A stretch of DNA of 64,000 bases from Corticibacter populi (GCF_004217315.1 NZ_SGWR01000002.1:978026-1042025); one strand, 5' to 3'; shown: positions 1 through 10,625, numbered from the stretch's first letter. Translations and numbers: made by a program. Notes: generated from the letters alone by a model not told the origin.

Positions 1-624
1 TCGATGCCGCTGTACCTGTGGGGCGATGCCGATGGCAGCCGCTACCGCAGCAGCTATTTCGACACCTACGCGCCCGGCCACGGGCGCCATCCGCACGGCG
101 GCGATCTGCCGCCCTCAGCCGGCGCGGTGTGGCGGCATGGCGATTGGCTGAGCATCGGTGGCGATGGCAGCTGCGTGATCTATGGCCGCTCGGATGCCAC
201 CATCAACCGCCACGGCCTGCGCATGGGCACCAGCGAGGTCTACAGCGCCGTCGAGGCCCTGCCCGAAGTGCTCGATGCGCTGGTGGTCGATCTGGAGTAC
301 CTGGGGCGCGCGAGCCATATGCCGCTCTTCGTGGTGCTGCGCGAAGGCGTGGTGCTCGACGCCGCGCTGCGCCAGCGCATCGACGATGCGATCCGAGTGG
401 CGCTTTCGCCGCGCTTCGTGCCCGATGCCATCGTGCAGGTTGCGCAGGTGCCGCGCACGCTGAGCGGCAAGAAGCAGGAACTGCCGATCAAGAAGCTGTT
501 GCTGGGCCAGCCGGTCGAGAAAATCATCAACCGCGACACCATGGCCAACCCCGACTGCCTGGATTGGTACGTGGACTTTGCGCAGCGGCACCTGAGCAAC
601 GTACCGGCCGCATCGCAGGCCTGA
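1..624 (+). CDS. aacS: Acetoacetyl-CoA synthetase, C-terminal part (5' end outside window)
   Basis: The reading frame is open from base 1, so only the last ~207 residues are present. They correspond to the C-terminal lid region of an ANL-superfamily adenylate-forming enzyme. GRSDATINRHGLRMG matches the hinge/A8 region, and LSGKKQELPIKKLL near the end carries the A10 catalytic lysine in the form typical of acetoacetyl-CoA synthetase rather than acetyl-CoA synthetase. The enzyme activates acetoacetate with ATP and CoA, usually for ketone-body or PHB-derived acetoacetate use. The adenylation core lies upstream of the window and cannot be checked. The family assignment is good; the exact substrate is inferred from the tail motifs. 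Confidence 0.85.
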   Translation, partial: SMPLYLWGDADGSRYRSSYFDTYAPGHGRHPHGGDLPPSAGAVWRHGDWLSIGGDGSCVIYGRSDATINRHGLRMGTSEVYSAVEALPEVLDALVVDLEYLGRASHMPLFVVLREGVVLDAALRQRIDDAIRVALSPRFVPDAIVQVAQVPRTLSGKKQELPIKKLLLGQPVEKIINRDTMANPDCLDWYVDFAQRHLSNVPAASQA

Positions 625-671
625 GAACCCGTGACAAGGGCCCGCTCGCGCCACATCAATGCATCATTGAA

Positions 672-1214
672 TCACTGCACGGGCCGGTAGTAGCGCCTGC
701 CGTTGAAGTCGCGGTATTCGTACTGCTGCGCCTGCACGGGCGCCGGCTGGGCCTGGTAGTAGGGCTGCGCAACAGGTGCCTGGTAGGTCTGCACCGGTTG
801 GCTGTAGACCGGTTGCGACTGCACATAGGCCGCAGGCGGATAGGCTCCATTGTCGTAATAGCCGCCCTGATAGGACCCTTGGTAGGCCGGTGCGGGTGGC
901 GCGTAGGCACTCGCCTGCGGCTGGCTGGGCGCGGCCGATTGCGACAGCGCATAACCCAGAATGCCACCGATCAGCAATGCCCCGATCGCCACGTCGGCAT
1001 GGTTGCTGCGGCGGGATTCGTAGCGCTGGCGCGGTGGCTGGTAGGGGCGGCCCGGGCCGCCATACTGGTGGCTGTGACCGTTGCTGTAGCCACTGCCATA
1101 GCCAGGGTGGTAACCGCGGTCGTACCGCTGGCCGTAGCCTTGCTGGGCCATGGCCGAGCCGGCCGCCAGCAGGGCTGCCAAAGCCAGTGCGATGCCGGTG
1201 AGTTGTCTGGGCAT
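672..1214 (-). CDS. Secreted Tyr/Gln/Pro-rich protein with glycine-zipper segment
   Basis: Unknown function. The chosen ATG is preceded by GAAAGGA about 9 nt upstream; a longer in-frame start 12 codons earlier lacks this. Residues 1-23 form a signal peptide ending in AMAQ. A Gly/Tyr/Arg-rich stretch follows, then a short hydrophobic glycine-zipper-like segment (GALLIGGILGYAL) and a long Tyr/Gln/Pro/Ala-rich low-complexity region. The end is a compact motif, EYRDFNGRRYYRPVQ. The layout suggests an envelope-associated protein of the glycine-zipper/RcnB-like kind. It is transcribed divergently from uup. Confidence 0.75.
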   Translation of the reverse strand: MPRQLTGIALALAALLAAGSAMAQQGYGQRYDRGYHPGYGSGYSNGHSHQYGGPGRPYQPPRQRYESRRSNHADVAIGALLIGGILGYALSQSAAPSQPQASAYAPPAPAYQGSYQGGYYDNGAYPPAAYVQSQPVYSQPVQTYQAPVAQPYYQAQPAPVQAQQYEYRDFNGRRYYRPVQ

Positions 1215-1380
1215 ATCGAAAATCCTTTCAACCGGATGAGCAGTATCCATGCAGCCATCAACGCGGCTGCGAGCACATCAGCTTACACAGCGCATGTAAA
1301 GCTGCAATAACGACAGGTTTCGCTGTCGAGAACAGGTATTGAGGGTGGCAGGATCGCCTTGGCGCGGATAATCGCGCTCC

Positions 1381-3267
<1,887 letters not shown>

Positions 3268-3290
3268 AGTCGGCCCAGCGCTGGAAAAAG

Positions 3291-3318
3291 AAAAAGCCAC
3301 TGTCATAGTGGCTTTTTT
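3291..3318 (+). terminator. Intrinsic terminator after uup
   Basis: Perfect 11-bp stem AAAAAGCCACT / AGTGGCTTTTT with a GTCAT loop and a run of six T, 23 bp after the uup stop codon. Confidence 0.9.
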
Positions 3319-3605
3319 ATGGCTCGTACACGGTCATTCCACCTGCAGGGTGAGACCGTGCACGGACAGGATCGCTCTTCACACAAGGCGAAAACGGTAA
3401 GAAAAGCGCGATGCCAATGTTCTCACCATGACTATGAAGACTTTTTAAAAAAAGGAAATAGTCATAGTAATAGGCCTGCTGCCGTTCTGTTGACAAGTGC
3501 TCTTTTCCTTTTCAGAACAGCTGGTTGCAGACCTGGAAAGCATGTGTTGCAACGGCGGTAAACAGCAGGTCCGATTGTGGATGGATCACCTCTCGGGCTC
3601 CAATC

Positions 3606-3614
3606 TGTGGACAA
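3606..3614 (-). promoter_or_regulatory. DnaA-box-like site
   Basis: TGTGGACAA, the reverse complement of TTGTCCACA, differs from the consensus TTATCCACA at one position. Confidence 0.45.
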
Positions 3615-3646
3615 GTGGTCTTTTATTCCCGGCGCTGCCCAAAGAC

Positions 3647-3655
3647 TTGTCCACA
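3647..3655 (+). promoter_or_regulatory. DnaA-box-like site
   Basis: TTGTCCACA, one mismatch to TTATCCACA, inverted relative to the site 33 bp to its left. The shared flanks (AAAGAC on one side, AG on the other) extend the repeat beyond the 9-mer. Confidence 0.45.
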
Positions 3656-3695
3656 GCTTGTCATGGCCCGCGGCTGCCGTCCGCGACGGTGCTGC

Positions 3696-4805
3696 TCAGC
3701 CCAGCGCGGGATAGTCGGTATAGCCGGTGGCGCCACCGCCATAAAAGGTGGCACGCTCGGGTGTGTTCAGCGCCGCATCGCGCTGCCAGCGTTCGACCAG
3801 GTCCGGGTTGGCAATGAAGGGCCTGCCAATGGCGACGATGTCGGCCTGGCCAGCCTGCAGGACCTGCTCGGCCAGCGCCTTGTCATAGCCGTTGTTGACC
3901 ATCCAGGCGGCCGTGCCCCCCGCAGTGCGGTAGGCGTGGCGCAAGGCCGCATAGTCGAAAGGCCGCTCGGGCAGCACGCGCGGGCCGCCGGTGGCGCCTT
4001 CGATGATGTGGATGTAGGCCAGTGCATGGCCCGCCAGTTGCTGCAGCACGTAGGTGAACAGCGGCTGCGGGTCGGCATCCTCGATGCCATTGGCCGGCGT
4101 GACGGGCGAGAGGCGGATGCCGGTGCGGCCGGCGCCGATCTCCCCGGCAATGGCCGCCACCACTTCCAGCAGCAGGCGGGCGCGGTTCTCGATGCTTCCG
4201 CCATAGGCGTCGGTACGCTGGTTGGCGCCGGTCTTGAGGAACTGGTCGATCAAATAGCCATTGGCGGCGTGGATTTCGATGCCATCGAAGCCTGCCTCGA
4301 TGGCCGCGGCGGCGGCACGGCGGTAGTCGGCAATGATGCCGGGGAGTTCATCGAGCGCGAGCGCGCGGGGCGTGGAGGTTTCCACGAATGCGCCCTGACC
4401 ATTGGCATCGATCACATAGGTCTTGGTGGCTGCTGCCAGCGCCGACGGGGCTACCGGCGCAGCGCCGCCAGGCTGCAGGCTGACATGCGAGACGCGCCCG
4501 ACGTGCCAGAGCTGCGTGACGATGGCGCCGCCCCTGGCATGCACCGCAGCGGTCACGGGCTTCCAACCCTCGATCTGCTCGGGCGCATACAGCCCCGGCA
4601 CGTCGGCATAGCCCTGGCCCTGCTGGCTGATGGCGGTGCCTTCGGTGATGATCAGGCCGGCGCTGGCGCGCTGGGCATAGTATTCGGCATTGAGGGCGTT
4701 GGGCACGGCGCGTGGCGAGCGGTTGCGCGTCAGCGGCGCCATGGCGATGCGGTTGCGCAGATGCAGGCTGCCGGCCTGCACAGGCGTGAACAGGATGGAA
4801 CTCAT
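3696..4805 (-). CDS. Old yellow enzyme family FMN-dependent ene-reductase (NemA-like)
   Basis: A 369-residue TIM-barrel flavoenzyme. The N-terminus (LFTPVQAGSLHLRNRIAMAPLTRNR) is the OYE FMN-binding start. EIHAANGYLIDQFL carries the paired substrate-binding His and Asn. The C-terminal GRPFIANPDLVERW and GGGATGYTDYPAL are typical of the N-ethylmaleimide reductase/xenobiotic reductase branch. It should reduce activated C=C bonds, nitro compounds or nitrate esters with NAD(P)H. It lies 32 nt downstream of the GST gene on the same strand, so the two may be co-transcribed as an electrophile-detoxification pair. The physiological substrate cannot be read from sequence. Confidence 0.92.
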   Translation of the reverse strand: MSSILFTPVQAGSLHLRNRIAMAPLTRNRSPRAVPNALNAEYYAQRASAGLIITEGTAISQQGQGYADVPGLYAPEQIEGWKPVTAAVHARGGAIVTQLWHVGRVSHVSLQPGGAAPVAPSALAAATKTYVIDANGQGAFVETSTPRALALDELPGIIADYRRAAAAAIEAGFDGIEIHAANGYLIDQFLKTGANQRTDAYGGSIENRARLLLEVVAAIAGEIGAGRTGIRLSPVTPANGIEDADPQPLFTYVLQQLAGHALAYIHIIEGATGGPRVLPERPFDYAALRHAYRTAGGTAAWMVNNGYDKALAEQVLQAGQADIVAIGRPFIANPDLVERWQRDAALNTPERATFYGGGATGYTDYPALG

Positions 4806-4837
4806 GGAGTGACGGACCTTTCGTCTTTTTTGCAGGT

Positions 4838-5446
4838 TTACTTGAGCAGGCCTTCGGCCTTCAGCGCGGCCTGCACGGCTGGGCGTGCCGCCACGCGGTC
4901 GCGGTGGGCCTGCAGGTGCGGATAGGCGCCGATGTCGAACTTCACAGGCACCGTCCAGCTGGTGACGGTGAACAGATAGGCATCGGCAACGCCGAACGAT
5001 TCGCCGCAGAAGTAGGGCTGTGTGGCCAGTACGTTATCGACGAACTGGAAACGGTTCTGCAATGCCGCCACGGCATCTTGGCGCGCCTGCTCGGCGCTGC
5101 CGGGCTTGAACAGCGGGCCGAAGTTCTTGTGCAGTTCGGTGCTGATGAAATTCAGGCGGCTTTGCAGCACGTAGCGCTCGAAGCTGCCATTGGCCGGCGC
5201 GAGCTGCTTGTCCGGCACCTGGTCGGCCAGGTACTGCACGATGGCCACGCCTTCGGTGAGGCGGCGGCCGTCGTCGAGCTCCAGCACCGGCACATAGCCG
5301 AGTGGATTGATGGTGTAGAAGTCGGTGCCGTCGCGCAGCTTGTGGGTCTTGGTGCTGGCCAGCACCAGTTCGTGCGGCAGGCCCGCCTCCTGCAGGATGA
5401 TGTGCGGGGAAAGTGAACAGGCGCCGGGGCTGTAGTAGAGCTTCAT
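4838..5446 (-). CDS. gst: Beta-class glutathione S-transferase
   Basis: 202 residues. The start MKLYYSPGACSLSPHI is preceded by AGAGGA; an upstream in-frame extension has no homology-like content and no ribosome site. Cys10 in the SPGACS motif is the catalytic/GSH-linked cysteine of bacterial beta-class GSTs, and the His in the ELHKNFGPLF helix is the second signature residue. The thioredoxin-fold N-domain with its NPLGYVPVL segment is followed by the all-helical C-domain. It conjugates or reduces electrophiles with glutathione in the cytosol. It sits just upstream of the ene-reductase gene on the same strand. Confidence 0.94.
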   Translation of the reverse strand: MKLYYSPGACSLSPHIILQEAGLPHELVLASTKTHKLRDGTDFYTINPLGYVPVLELDDGRRLTEGVAIVQYLADQVPDKQLAPANGSFERYVLQSRLNFISTELHKNFGPLFKPGSAEQARQDAVAALQNRFQFVDNVLATQPYFCGESFGVADAYLFTVTSWTVPVKFDIGAYPHLQAHRDRVAARPAVQAALKAEGLLK

Positions 5447-5610
5447 GCAATCCTCTTGGTGATGGGAAAACGGTCCCGAAGGGACGATTGGCGCGGTGCT
5501 GCGCAGCGCCGGCGCCACTGACCATTCGACTATAGCCAGAATCACCAGAAGGTGCTTGTGTGGGCTCGTCCGGCCGGACCGGAACGCCTTGCACGATAGG
5601 CGCGGCCAAG

Positions 5611-5646
5611 ACAAAAAAAGGTGACCGGGGTCATCCCCCGGTCACC
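5611..5646 (-). terminator. Intrinsic terminator after the PepSY gene
   Basis: On the minus strand an 11-bp stem (GGTGACCGGGG paired with CCCCGGTCACC, positions 5620-5630 and 5636-5646) is followed by a run of seven T. Confidence 0.85.
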
Positions 5647-5706
5647 CGGCTTGTCGTGCGCGCATGTTTGCAGCACCCCAGGACCAGGACATGGCCCTGG
5701 CGCCCG

Positions 5707-6252
5707 TCAGTCTTGCTTGGTGCGCAGGATGGAGCCGTCGGCTGCGTCGATCTTCACCTCGAAGATGCGGCCGTCGGCCTGCAGGATGTCGACCTCGTAG
5801 CTGGTCTTGCCCCAGTGGGAGTCAAGCTGCGCCGAGAAGGGCGTGCCCGGGGTGTTCTTGACGGCGGCATCGATGGCCTGGGTGATGTCGATGCGCGCTT
5901 CCTCCAGGCGCGACAAGTCCTTGCGCGACGCCTTGCCATCATTCTTGAACTGGTCGATGGCGCCGGTGGCGGCATTGACGTGCACCTCGATGTTCTCCTG
6001 CTGCGCGGTGATGATCTCCAGTTCGTAGCGCACCACGCCATCGTCACGGTCGAGATCGATGTCGATGACCTTCCCGGGAGCGGCTTCGAGGCCCTTCTCG
6101 ATGGCCTGTGGCAGGCTGAGGCTGGCGCTCGAGAGACGGGCGCGGACTTCATCGGGCGAGTCGGCCAGCGCTGGCGCGGCCAGGCTGAAGGCCATGGCGG
6201 CCGCTGCCAGGATGTTGCGAGCGTTCACTTCGGATGTTTTGATTGTGGTCAT
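5707..6252 (-). CDS. Periplasmic protein with two PepSY domains
   Basis: 181 residues with strong AGGAGG 6-7 nt before the ATG. A signal peptide (residues ~1-30) ends in APALA. Two PepSY repeats follow: one around 50-100 (QAIEKGLEAAPGKVIDIDLDRDDGVVRYELEII, then an NAATGAI hairpin) and one around 120-178 (ITQAIDAAVKNTPGTP, then an AADGSIL hairpin). PepSY domains occur in protease propeptides and in small periplasmic proteins, where they are thought to modulate proteases or sensor kinases. No protease or two-component gene lies beside it, so the partner is unknown. It is monocistronic with its own terminator. Confidence 0.88.
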   Translation of the reverse strand: MTTIKTSEVNARNILAAAAMAFSLAAPALADSPDEVRARLSSASLSLPQAIEKGLEAAPGKVIDIDLDRDDGVVRYELEIITAQQENIEVHVNAATGAIDQFKNDGKASRKDLSRLEEARIDITQAIDAAVKNTPGTPFSAQLDSHWGKTSYEVDILQADGRIFEVKIDAADGSILRTKQD

Positions 6253-6339
6253 TGGTTCCTCCTGTGTTGATCAAGGCACCATTTTGGCGCAGTATTTAGG
6301 CCGTGTTTGTCATCCAAGGCCGCATTGCCGGTGCGGGAT

Positions 6340-6355
6340 TGTTCCACGTGAAACA
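6340..6355. promoter_or_regulatory. parS site, one mismatch
   Basis: TGTTCCACGTGAAACA differs from the palindromic ParB site TGTTTCACGTGAAACA at one base. It lies in the region between the PepSY gene and mnmG, ~150 bp upstream of the mnmG start. Confidence 0.9.
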
Positions 6356-6501
6356 GGCCTGTCCGTATGGGTTTCCTTCCTGACGGCATGGCGGGCAGGG
6401 CGCTTGTCGGAGTGAACCGGTAAAATCGCCGGTTTGATATGCCCGGCGCAAGACCCTGTTCTTCTTCTTTCGGTCTTGCCGCCTGATGAGGCCCACGCAC
6501 C

Positions 6502-8490
6502 ATGTCCGATCTCACTCCCTACACCTACCCGCAGGAATTCGACGTCATCGTCGTCGGTGGCGGCCATGCCGGCACCGAGGCAGCGCTGGCGGCTGCCCGC
6601 ATGGGCTGCCGCACGCTGCTGCTGACGCACAACATCGAGACGCTGGGGCAGATGAGCTGCAATCCTTCGATCGGTGGTATCGGCAAGGGGCATCTGGTGC
6701 GCGAGGTCGATGCGCTCGGCGGCGCCATGGCGCTGGCTACCGACGAGGGCGGCATCCAGTTCCGCACGCTCAACAGCAGCAAGGGACCGGCGGTGCGTGC
6801 CACGCGTGCGCAAGCCGACCGCATTCTCTACAAGGCGGCCATCCGCCGCATGCTCGAAAACCAGCCGAACCTGTGGTTGTTCCAGCAGGCCGTCGAGGAC
6901 CTGATGCTCGATGGCGAACGGGTGGTGGGCGCCGTCACGCAGGTGGGCATTCGCTTCCGTTCGCGCACTGTGGTGCTGACGGCCGGCACCTTTCTCGATG
7001 GCCGCATCCACGTGGGCCTGAACAACTACCAGGCCGGCCGGGCCGGCGATCCGCCGGCGGTGTCGCTGTCGGCGCGCCTGAAGGAGCTGAAGCTCCCGCA
7101 GGGGCGGCTCAAGACCGGCACGCCGCCGCGCCTCGATGGCCGCAGCATCGACTTTTCCAAGTGCATCGAGCAGCCCGGTGATGGCGTGCCCGGCGGCGAG
7201 CGGCCCGGACACATGCCGGTGTTCAGCTTCATGGGCAACCGGACCATGCACCCGCGCCAGATTTCCTGCTGGATCACGCACACCAATGCGCGAACGCACG
7301 AGATCATCCGCAGCGGTTTCGACCGCAGCCCGATGTTCACCGGCCGCATCGAAGGGGTGGGGCCACGCTACTGCCCGAGCGTCGAGGACAAGATCAACCG
7401 CTTTGCCGACAAGGACAGCCACCAGATCTTTCTCGAACCCGAAGGCCTGACGACGCACGAGGTCTATCCCAACGGCATTTCCACCAGCCTGCCGTTCGAC
7501 ATTCAGTACGAACTGGTGCGGTCGATGCCGGGGCTGGAGAATGCCCATATCCTGCGGCCCGGTTATGCGATCGAGTACGACTATTTCGATCCGCGCGGTC
7601 TCAAGAACAGCTTCGAGACACGCCAGATCCAGGGCCTGTTCTTCGCCGGCCAGATCAACGGAACCACCGGCTATGAGGAAGCGGCTGCGCAAGGTCTGTT
7701 CGCGGGGCTGAATGCCGCGCTGCAGTGCCAGGGCAAGGAACCCTGGCTGCCCCGCCGCGACGAGGCCTACCTGGGCGTGCTGGTCGATGACCTGATCACC
7801 AAGGGTGTGACCGAGCCTTACCGCATGTTCACCAGCCGCGCCGAGTACCGGCTGCAGCTGCGCGAGGACAACGCCGACCTGCGCCTGACCGAGGCCGGCC
7901 GCCGGCTGGGCCTGGTGGACGACGCACGCTGGGATGCGTTCTGCCGCAAGCGCGATGCCATCGAACGCGAGACAGCACGGCTGAAGGCCACCTGGGTCAG
8001 CCCGCGCAACCTGCCGCAGAGTGAGGCCGAGCGCGTGCTGGGCAAGGCCATCGAGCATGAGTACAGCCTGTTCGACCTGCTGCGCCGCCCCGGCATCGGC
8101 TATGCAGATCTGATGGGTCTGCAGGCCGAGGCCTCCGCAGCGCCGATTGCCGCCCCTGATGTTTCACGTGAAACATTGGGAGACCTGTACGAGCCGGTGG
8201 CCGAGCAGGTCGAGATTGCCGCCAAGTACAGTGGCTACATCGACCGGCAGAAGGACGAGGTCGAGCGCGCGCAGCACTTCGAAAACCTGCTGTTGCCCGA
8301 GGACCTGGACTACGGCCAGGTTACCGCGCTGTCCTTCGAGGTGCGGCAGAAGCTCGCCCAGCATCGTCCGCAGACGTTGGGGCAGGCCTCGCGCATTTCC
8401 GGCGTGACGCCGGCGGCCGTTTCGTTGTTGCTCATTCATCTCAAGAAGATGGGCAAGAAGTGGGCTGCCAGCGGGTCGGTGGAGGCCTGA
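6502..8490 (+). CDS. mnmG: tRNA uridine-5-carboxymethylaminomethyl(34) synthesis enzyme MnmG (GidA)
   Basis: 662 residues, a normal MnmG with a slightly long N-terminus. The FAD-binding [10 protein letters not shown] motif is at residues 19-28, followed by [23 protein letters not shown]. The C-terminal helical domain ([21 protein letters not shown]) and the closing [17 protein letters not shown] are intact. With MnmE it installs the cmnm5 group on U34 of certain tRNAs using methylene-THF and glycine. Codons 553-558 (DVSRET) are written by a perfect parS site. rsmG overlaps its stop codon by one base. Confidence 0.97.
   Translation: MSDLTPYTYPQEFDVIVVGGGHAGTEAALAAARMGCRTLLLTHNIETLGQMSCNPSIGGIGKGHLVREVDALGGAMALATDEGGIQFRTLNSSKGPAVRATRAQADRILYKAAIRRMLENQPNLWLFQQAVEDLMLDGERVVGAVTQVGIRFRSRTVVLTAGTFLDGRIHVGLNNYQAGRAGDPPAVSLSARLKELKLPQGRLKTGTPPRLDGRSIDFSKCIEQPGDGVPGGERPGHMPVFSFMGNRTMHPRQISCWITHTNARTHEIIRSGFDRSPMFTGRIEGVGPRYCPSVEDKINRFADKDSHQIFLEPEGLTTHEVYPNGISTSLPFDIQYELVRSMPGLENAHILRPGYAIEYDYFDPRGLKNSFETRQIQGLFFAGQINGTTGYEEAAAQGLFAGLNAALQCQGKEPWLPRRDEAYLGVLVDDLITKGVTEPYRMFTSRAEYRLQLREDNADLRLTEAGRRLGLVDDARWDAFCRKRDAIERETARLKATWVSPRNLPQSEAERVLGKAIEHEYSLFDLLRRPGIGYADLMGLQAEASAAPIAAPDVSRETLGDLYEPVAEQVEIAAKYSGYIDRQKDEVERAQHFENLLLPEDLDYGQVTALSFEVRQKLAQHRPQTLGQASRISGVTPAAVSLLLIHLKKMGKKWAASGSVEA
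8160..8175. promoter_or_regulatory. parS site, perfect, inside mnmG
   Basis: TGTTTCACGTGAAACA, the exact 16-bp palindrome bound by chromosomal ParB/Spo0J. It lies in the C-terminal coding part of mnmG. Confidence 0.95.
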
Positions 8491-9170
8491 TGCGGGACGA
8501 GCAACTCGACACCAGCCTCCGGGCCGGCACGCAGGCGTTGGGACTGGCCCTGACGGATGGGCAGCACCAGGCCCTGCTGCAGTATCTGGCCCTTTTGTCC
8601 AAATGGAACAAGGTCTACAACCTGACGGCGGTGCGCGATCCGGCCGAGATGCTGCGGCTGCACCTGCTCGACTGCCTGGCGGTGGTGGCGCCGCTGCAGC
8701 GCGAGGCGGCGCGGCTTGCCACCCCGGAGCAGGGCGCGCAGCTGCAGTTGCTCGATGTCGGCGCTGGTGGTGGCTTGCCCGGCGTGGTGCTGGCCGTCTG
8801 CTGTCCTGGTATTTCCGTCAGCTGCGTGGATGCGGTGGCCAAAAAGATGGCCTTCGTGCGCCAGGTGGCGGCCGAGCTTCGGCTGCCCAATCTGCAGGCC
8901 ATTCATGCCCGTGTGGAGACGCTGACACAGTCCTGGGACATCATCAGCTCGCGGGCCTTTGCCAGTCTGAACGACTTCGTCTCGCTGACTTTGCCGGTGC
9001 TGCGGCCTGGAGGCCTATGGATGGCGATGAAGGGGCGCGAGCCCGATGCCGAGATCACGGAACTGCCGTCTGGCGTGCAGGTGTTTCACGTGGAACAGCT
9101 GCAGGTTCCGGGCCTGGATGCACAGCGCTGCATCGTCTGGATGGGCAAACCGGCTATCATCGGCCGCTGA
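8490..9170 (+). CDS. rsmG: 16S rRNA (guanine527-N7)-methyltransferase RsmG (GidB)
   Basis: 226 residues. The ATG overlaps the mnmG stop (TGATG) with GGTGGAGG just upstream, which decides the start over a frame extension ten codons longer. The Rossmann SAM-binding motif LLDVGAGGGLPGVVLA is at residues ~88-103, and SKWNKVYNLTAVRD is the conserved RsmG N-terminal signature. It methylates N7 of G527 in the 530 loop of 16S rRNA. Residues 198-203 (VFHVEQ) are encoded by a parS variant. mnmG-rsmG-parA-parB is the classical origin-proximal order. Confidence 0.97.
   Translation: MRDEQLDTSLRAGTQALGLALTDGQHQALLQYLALLSKWNKVYNLTAVRDPAEMLRLHLLDCLAVVAPLQREAARLATPEQGAQLQLLDVGAGGGLPGVVLAVCCPGISVSCVDAVAKKMAFVRQVAAELRLPNLQAIHARVETLTQSWDIISSRAFASLNDFVSLTLPVLRPGGLWMAMKGREPDAEITELPSGVQVFHVEQLQVPGLDAQRCIVWMGKPAIIGR
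9082..9097. promoter_or_regulatory. parS site, one mismatch, inside rsmG
   Basis: TGTTTCACGTGGAACA differs at one base from the perfect palindrome; it lies near the 3' end of rsmG, ~170 bp before parA. Confidence 0.9.
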
Positions 9171-9264
9171 TGAATGAACGCGTTGCGGGTACTGCCCGCT
9201 GCGGCCGGCACGGCCGGGGCGTGGCCAATGGTGCAAATGCAAAGCGGCAGGAGGAAACTGAAAA

Positions 9265-10065
9265 ATGGCGCAAATCTACTGTGTGGCGAACCAGAAGGGT
9301 GGAGTGGGCAAGACCACCACCACCGTCAACCTTGCCGCGGCGCTGGCCGGCATCGGCCAGCGCGTGCTGCTCATCGACCTGGACCCGCAGGGCAATGCCA
9401 CCATGGGTTGCGGCGTGGACAAGCGTGCGCTGGAATTCTCCGTCTACGACGTTTTGCTCGGAACCAGCACTGCCGTGCAGGCGCTGGTGACCTCGCCCGC
9501 CGCCAGTTTCCAGGTGCTGGGCGCCAACCGCGACCTGGCCGGGGCCGAGATCGAACTGGTGGGATTGGAGCGCCGCGAGCGCCGCCTGCGCGATGCGCTG
9601 GCGGATCTGGATGACCAGTTCGACTTCATCCTGATCGACTGCCCGCCCTCGCTGGGTCTGCTGACGCTCAACGGCCTGTGTATGGCCAATGGCGTGATCG
9701 TGCCGATGCTGTGCGAATACTATGCGCTCGAAGGCCTCACCGACCTGGTCAACACCATCAAGCAGGTGCACGCCAACCTCAACCGCGATCTGCAGATCAT
9801 CGGCATCCTGCGCGTCATGTTCGACACCCGCATCACGCTGCAGCAGCAGGTCAGCGACGATCTCAAGGGACACTTCGGTGACAAGGTGTTCGACACCATC
9901 ATCCCCCGCAACGTGCGCCTGGCCGAGGCGCCCAGCCATGGCAAGCCCGGCGTGGTCTACGACCCGCATGCCAAGGGCAGCAAAGCCTTCATCGAATTCG
10001 CGCATGAGATGGTGCGGCGCACCCAGCCGCAGGCCGCGGCGCGGCAAAAGGCCCCCAGCGCATGA
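9265..10065 (+). CDS. parA: Chromosome-partitioning ATPase ParA (Soj)
   Basis: 266 residues with AGGAGGA before the ATG. The deviant Walker A KGGVGKTT is at residues 11-18, with the LLIDLDPQGNAT A' motif and the FILIDCPPSLGLLTLN Walker B region. There is no N-terminal HTH, so this is the short chromosomal ParA type rather than the plasmid type Ia. It binds nucleoid DNA as an ATP dimer and is released by ParB-parS to move the origin. It is followed with a 4-nt overlap (ATGA) by a hydrolase gene and then parB. Confidence 0.96.
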   Translation: MAQIYCVANQKGGVGKTTTTVNLAAALAGIGQRVLLIDLDPQGNATMGCGVDKRALEFSVYDVLLGTSTAVQALVTSPAASFQVLGANRDLAGAEIELVGLERRERRLRDALADLDDQFDFILIDCPPSLGLLTLNGLCMANGVIVPMLCEYYALEGLTDLVNTIKQVHANLNRDLQIIGILRVMFDTRITLQQQVSDDLKGHFGDKVFDTIIPRNVRLAEAPSHGKPGVVYDPHAKGSKAFIEFAHEMVRRTQPQAAARQKAPSA

Positions 10066-10625
10066 ACGCGCCGGTGCAGGACGTGGCGGTGCTGATACTG
10101 CCGGGTTGGCAGGGCTCCGATGCGCAGCACTGGCAGAGCCGCTGGGAAGCCTTGTACGGCTACCAGCGCGTGCAGCAGCACGACTGGCAACACCCCCGAA
10201 GTGGTGACTGGCAGGTCCAACTCGAGGAGGCCGTGCTGCGGCAGACACTGCCGGTGGTGCTGGTAGCGCACAGCCTGGGCTGCCTGTTGGCGGCGCGCTG
10301 GGCGGGCCACAGCCGCCATGCCGCCCGCGTCAGGGCCGCATTGCTGGTGGCACCACCCGACACCGAAACCATCGAGAACCGGCACCTCCTGCCCGGCTGG
10401 CAGCCGATCCCGCGCGCCGCGCTGCCGTTTGCCAGTCTGGTAGTGGCCAGTAACGACGACCCATACTGCAGCCTGGCACGCGCCCGTGCCATAGCTTCGG
10501 ACTGGGGCAGCCAGTGGCAGGAACTGCCGACCTGCGGCCACATCAACAGCGCGAGCGGCCTGGGCGACTGGGCCGCCGGCCATGCCCTGTTGCAAGGCCT
10601 GATCGCACGGACAACGGAACACTGA
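10062..10625 (+). CDS. RBBP9/YdeN-type alpha/beta hydrolase lodged between parA and parB
   Basis: 187 residues, starting in a 4-nt overlap with parA, so it is translationally coupled to it. The short single-domain serine hydrolase fold is visible: ILPGWQGSDAQHWQSRWE at the N-terminus, nucleophile elbow VAHSLGC, acid in the SNDDPYCS region, and catalytic His in GHINSASGLGDW. This pattern is typical of the RBBP9/YdeN (DUF1747-like) family. Substrates of bacterial members are mostly unknown. parB begins 21 nt after its stop. Its position inside the parAB operon suggests co-expression with segregation, but a mechanistic link is inference. Confidence 0.9.
   Translation: MNAPVQDVAVLILPGWQGSDAQHWQSRWEALYGYQRVQQHDWQHPRSGDWQVQLEEAVLRQTLPVVLVAHSLGCLLAARWAGHSRHAARVRAALLVAPPDTETIENRHLLPGWQPIPRAALPFASLVVASNDDPYCSLARARAIASDWGSQWQELPTCGHINSASGLGDWAAGHALLQGLIARTTEH

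Larger units (their letters stand above)
3319..3695. other. Gene-free AT-richer stretch with DnaA-box-like repeats; candidate replication-initiation or DnaA-binding region
   Basis: I find no credible gene here between uup and the convergent reductase gene. It holds an AT-rich core around 3440-3475 flanked by an 8-bp inverted repeat (ATGACTAT 3428-3435 / ATAGTCAT 3458-3465). A second inverted repeat is GTTCTG 3484-3489 / CAGAAC 3513-3518. A degenerate motif CTGTgGACAAGT..TCTTT occurs three times: starting near 3487, starting near 3605, and in reverse at 3641-3656. The core of this motif is the DnaA-box variant TTGTCCACA. The locus is ~3 kb from mnmG-rsmG-parAB and parS, which are origin-proximal in many bacteria. 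An AT-rich element plus DnaA boxes is the composition of an oriC or DnaA-titration site, but dnaA itself is not in the window. Confidence 0.45.

Noticed and set aside
3319..3561. An 80-codon plus-strand frame after uup
   Set aside because: It begins in the uup terminator's T run, has no ribosome site and runs through the AT-rich repeat region.
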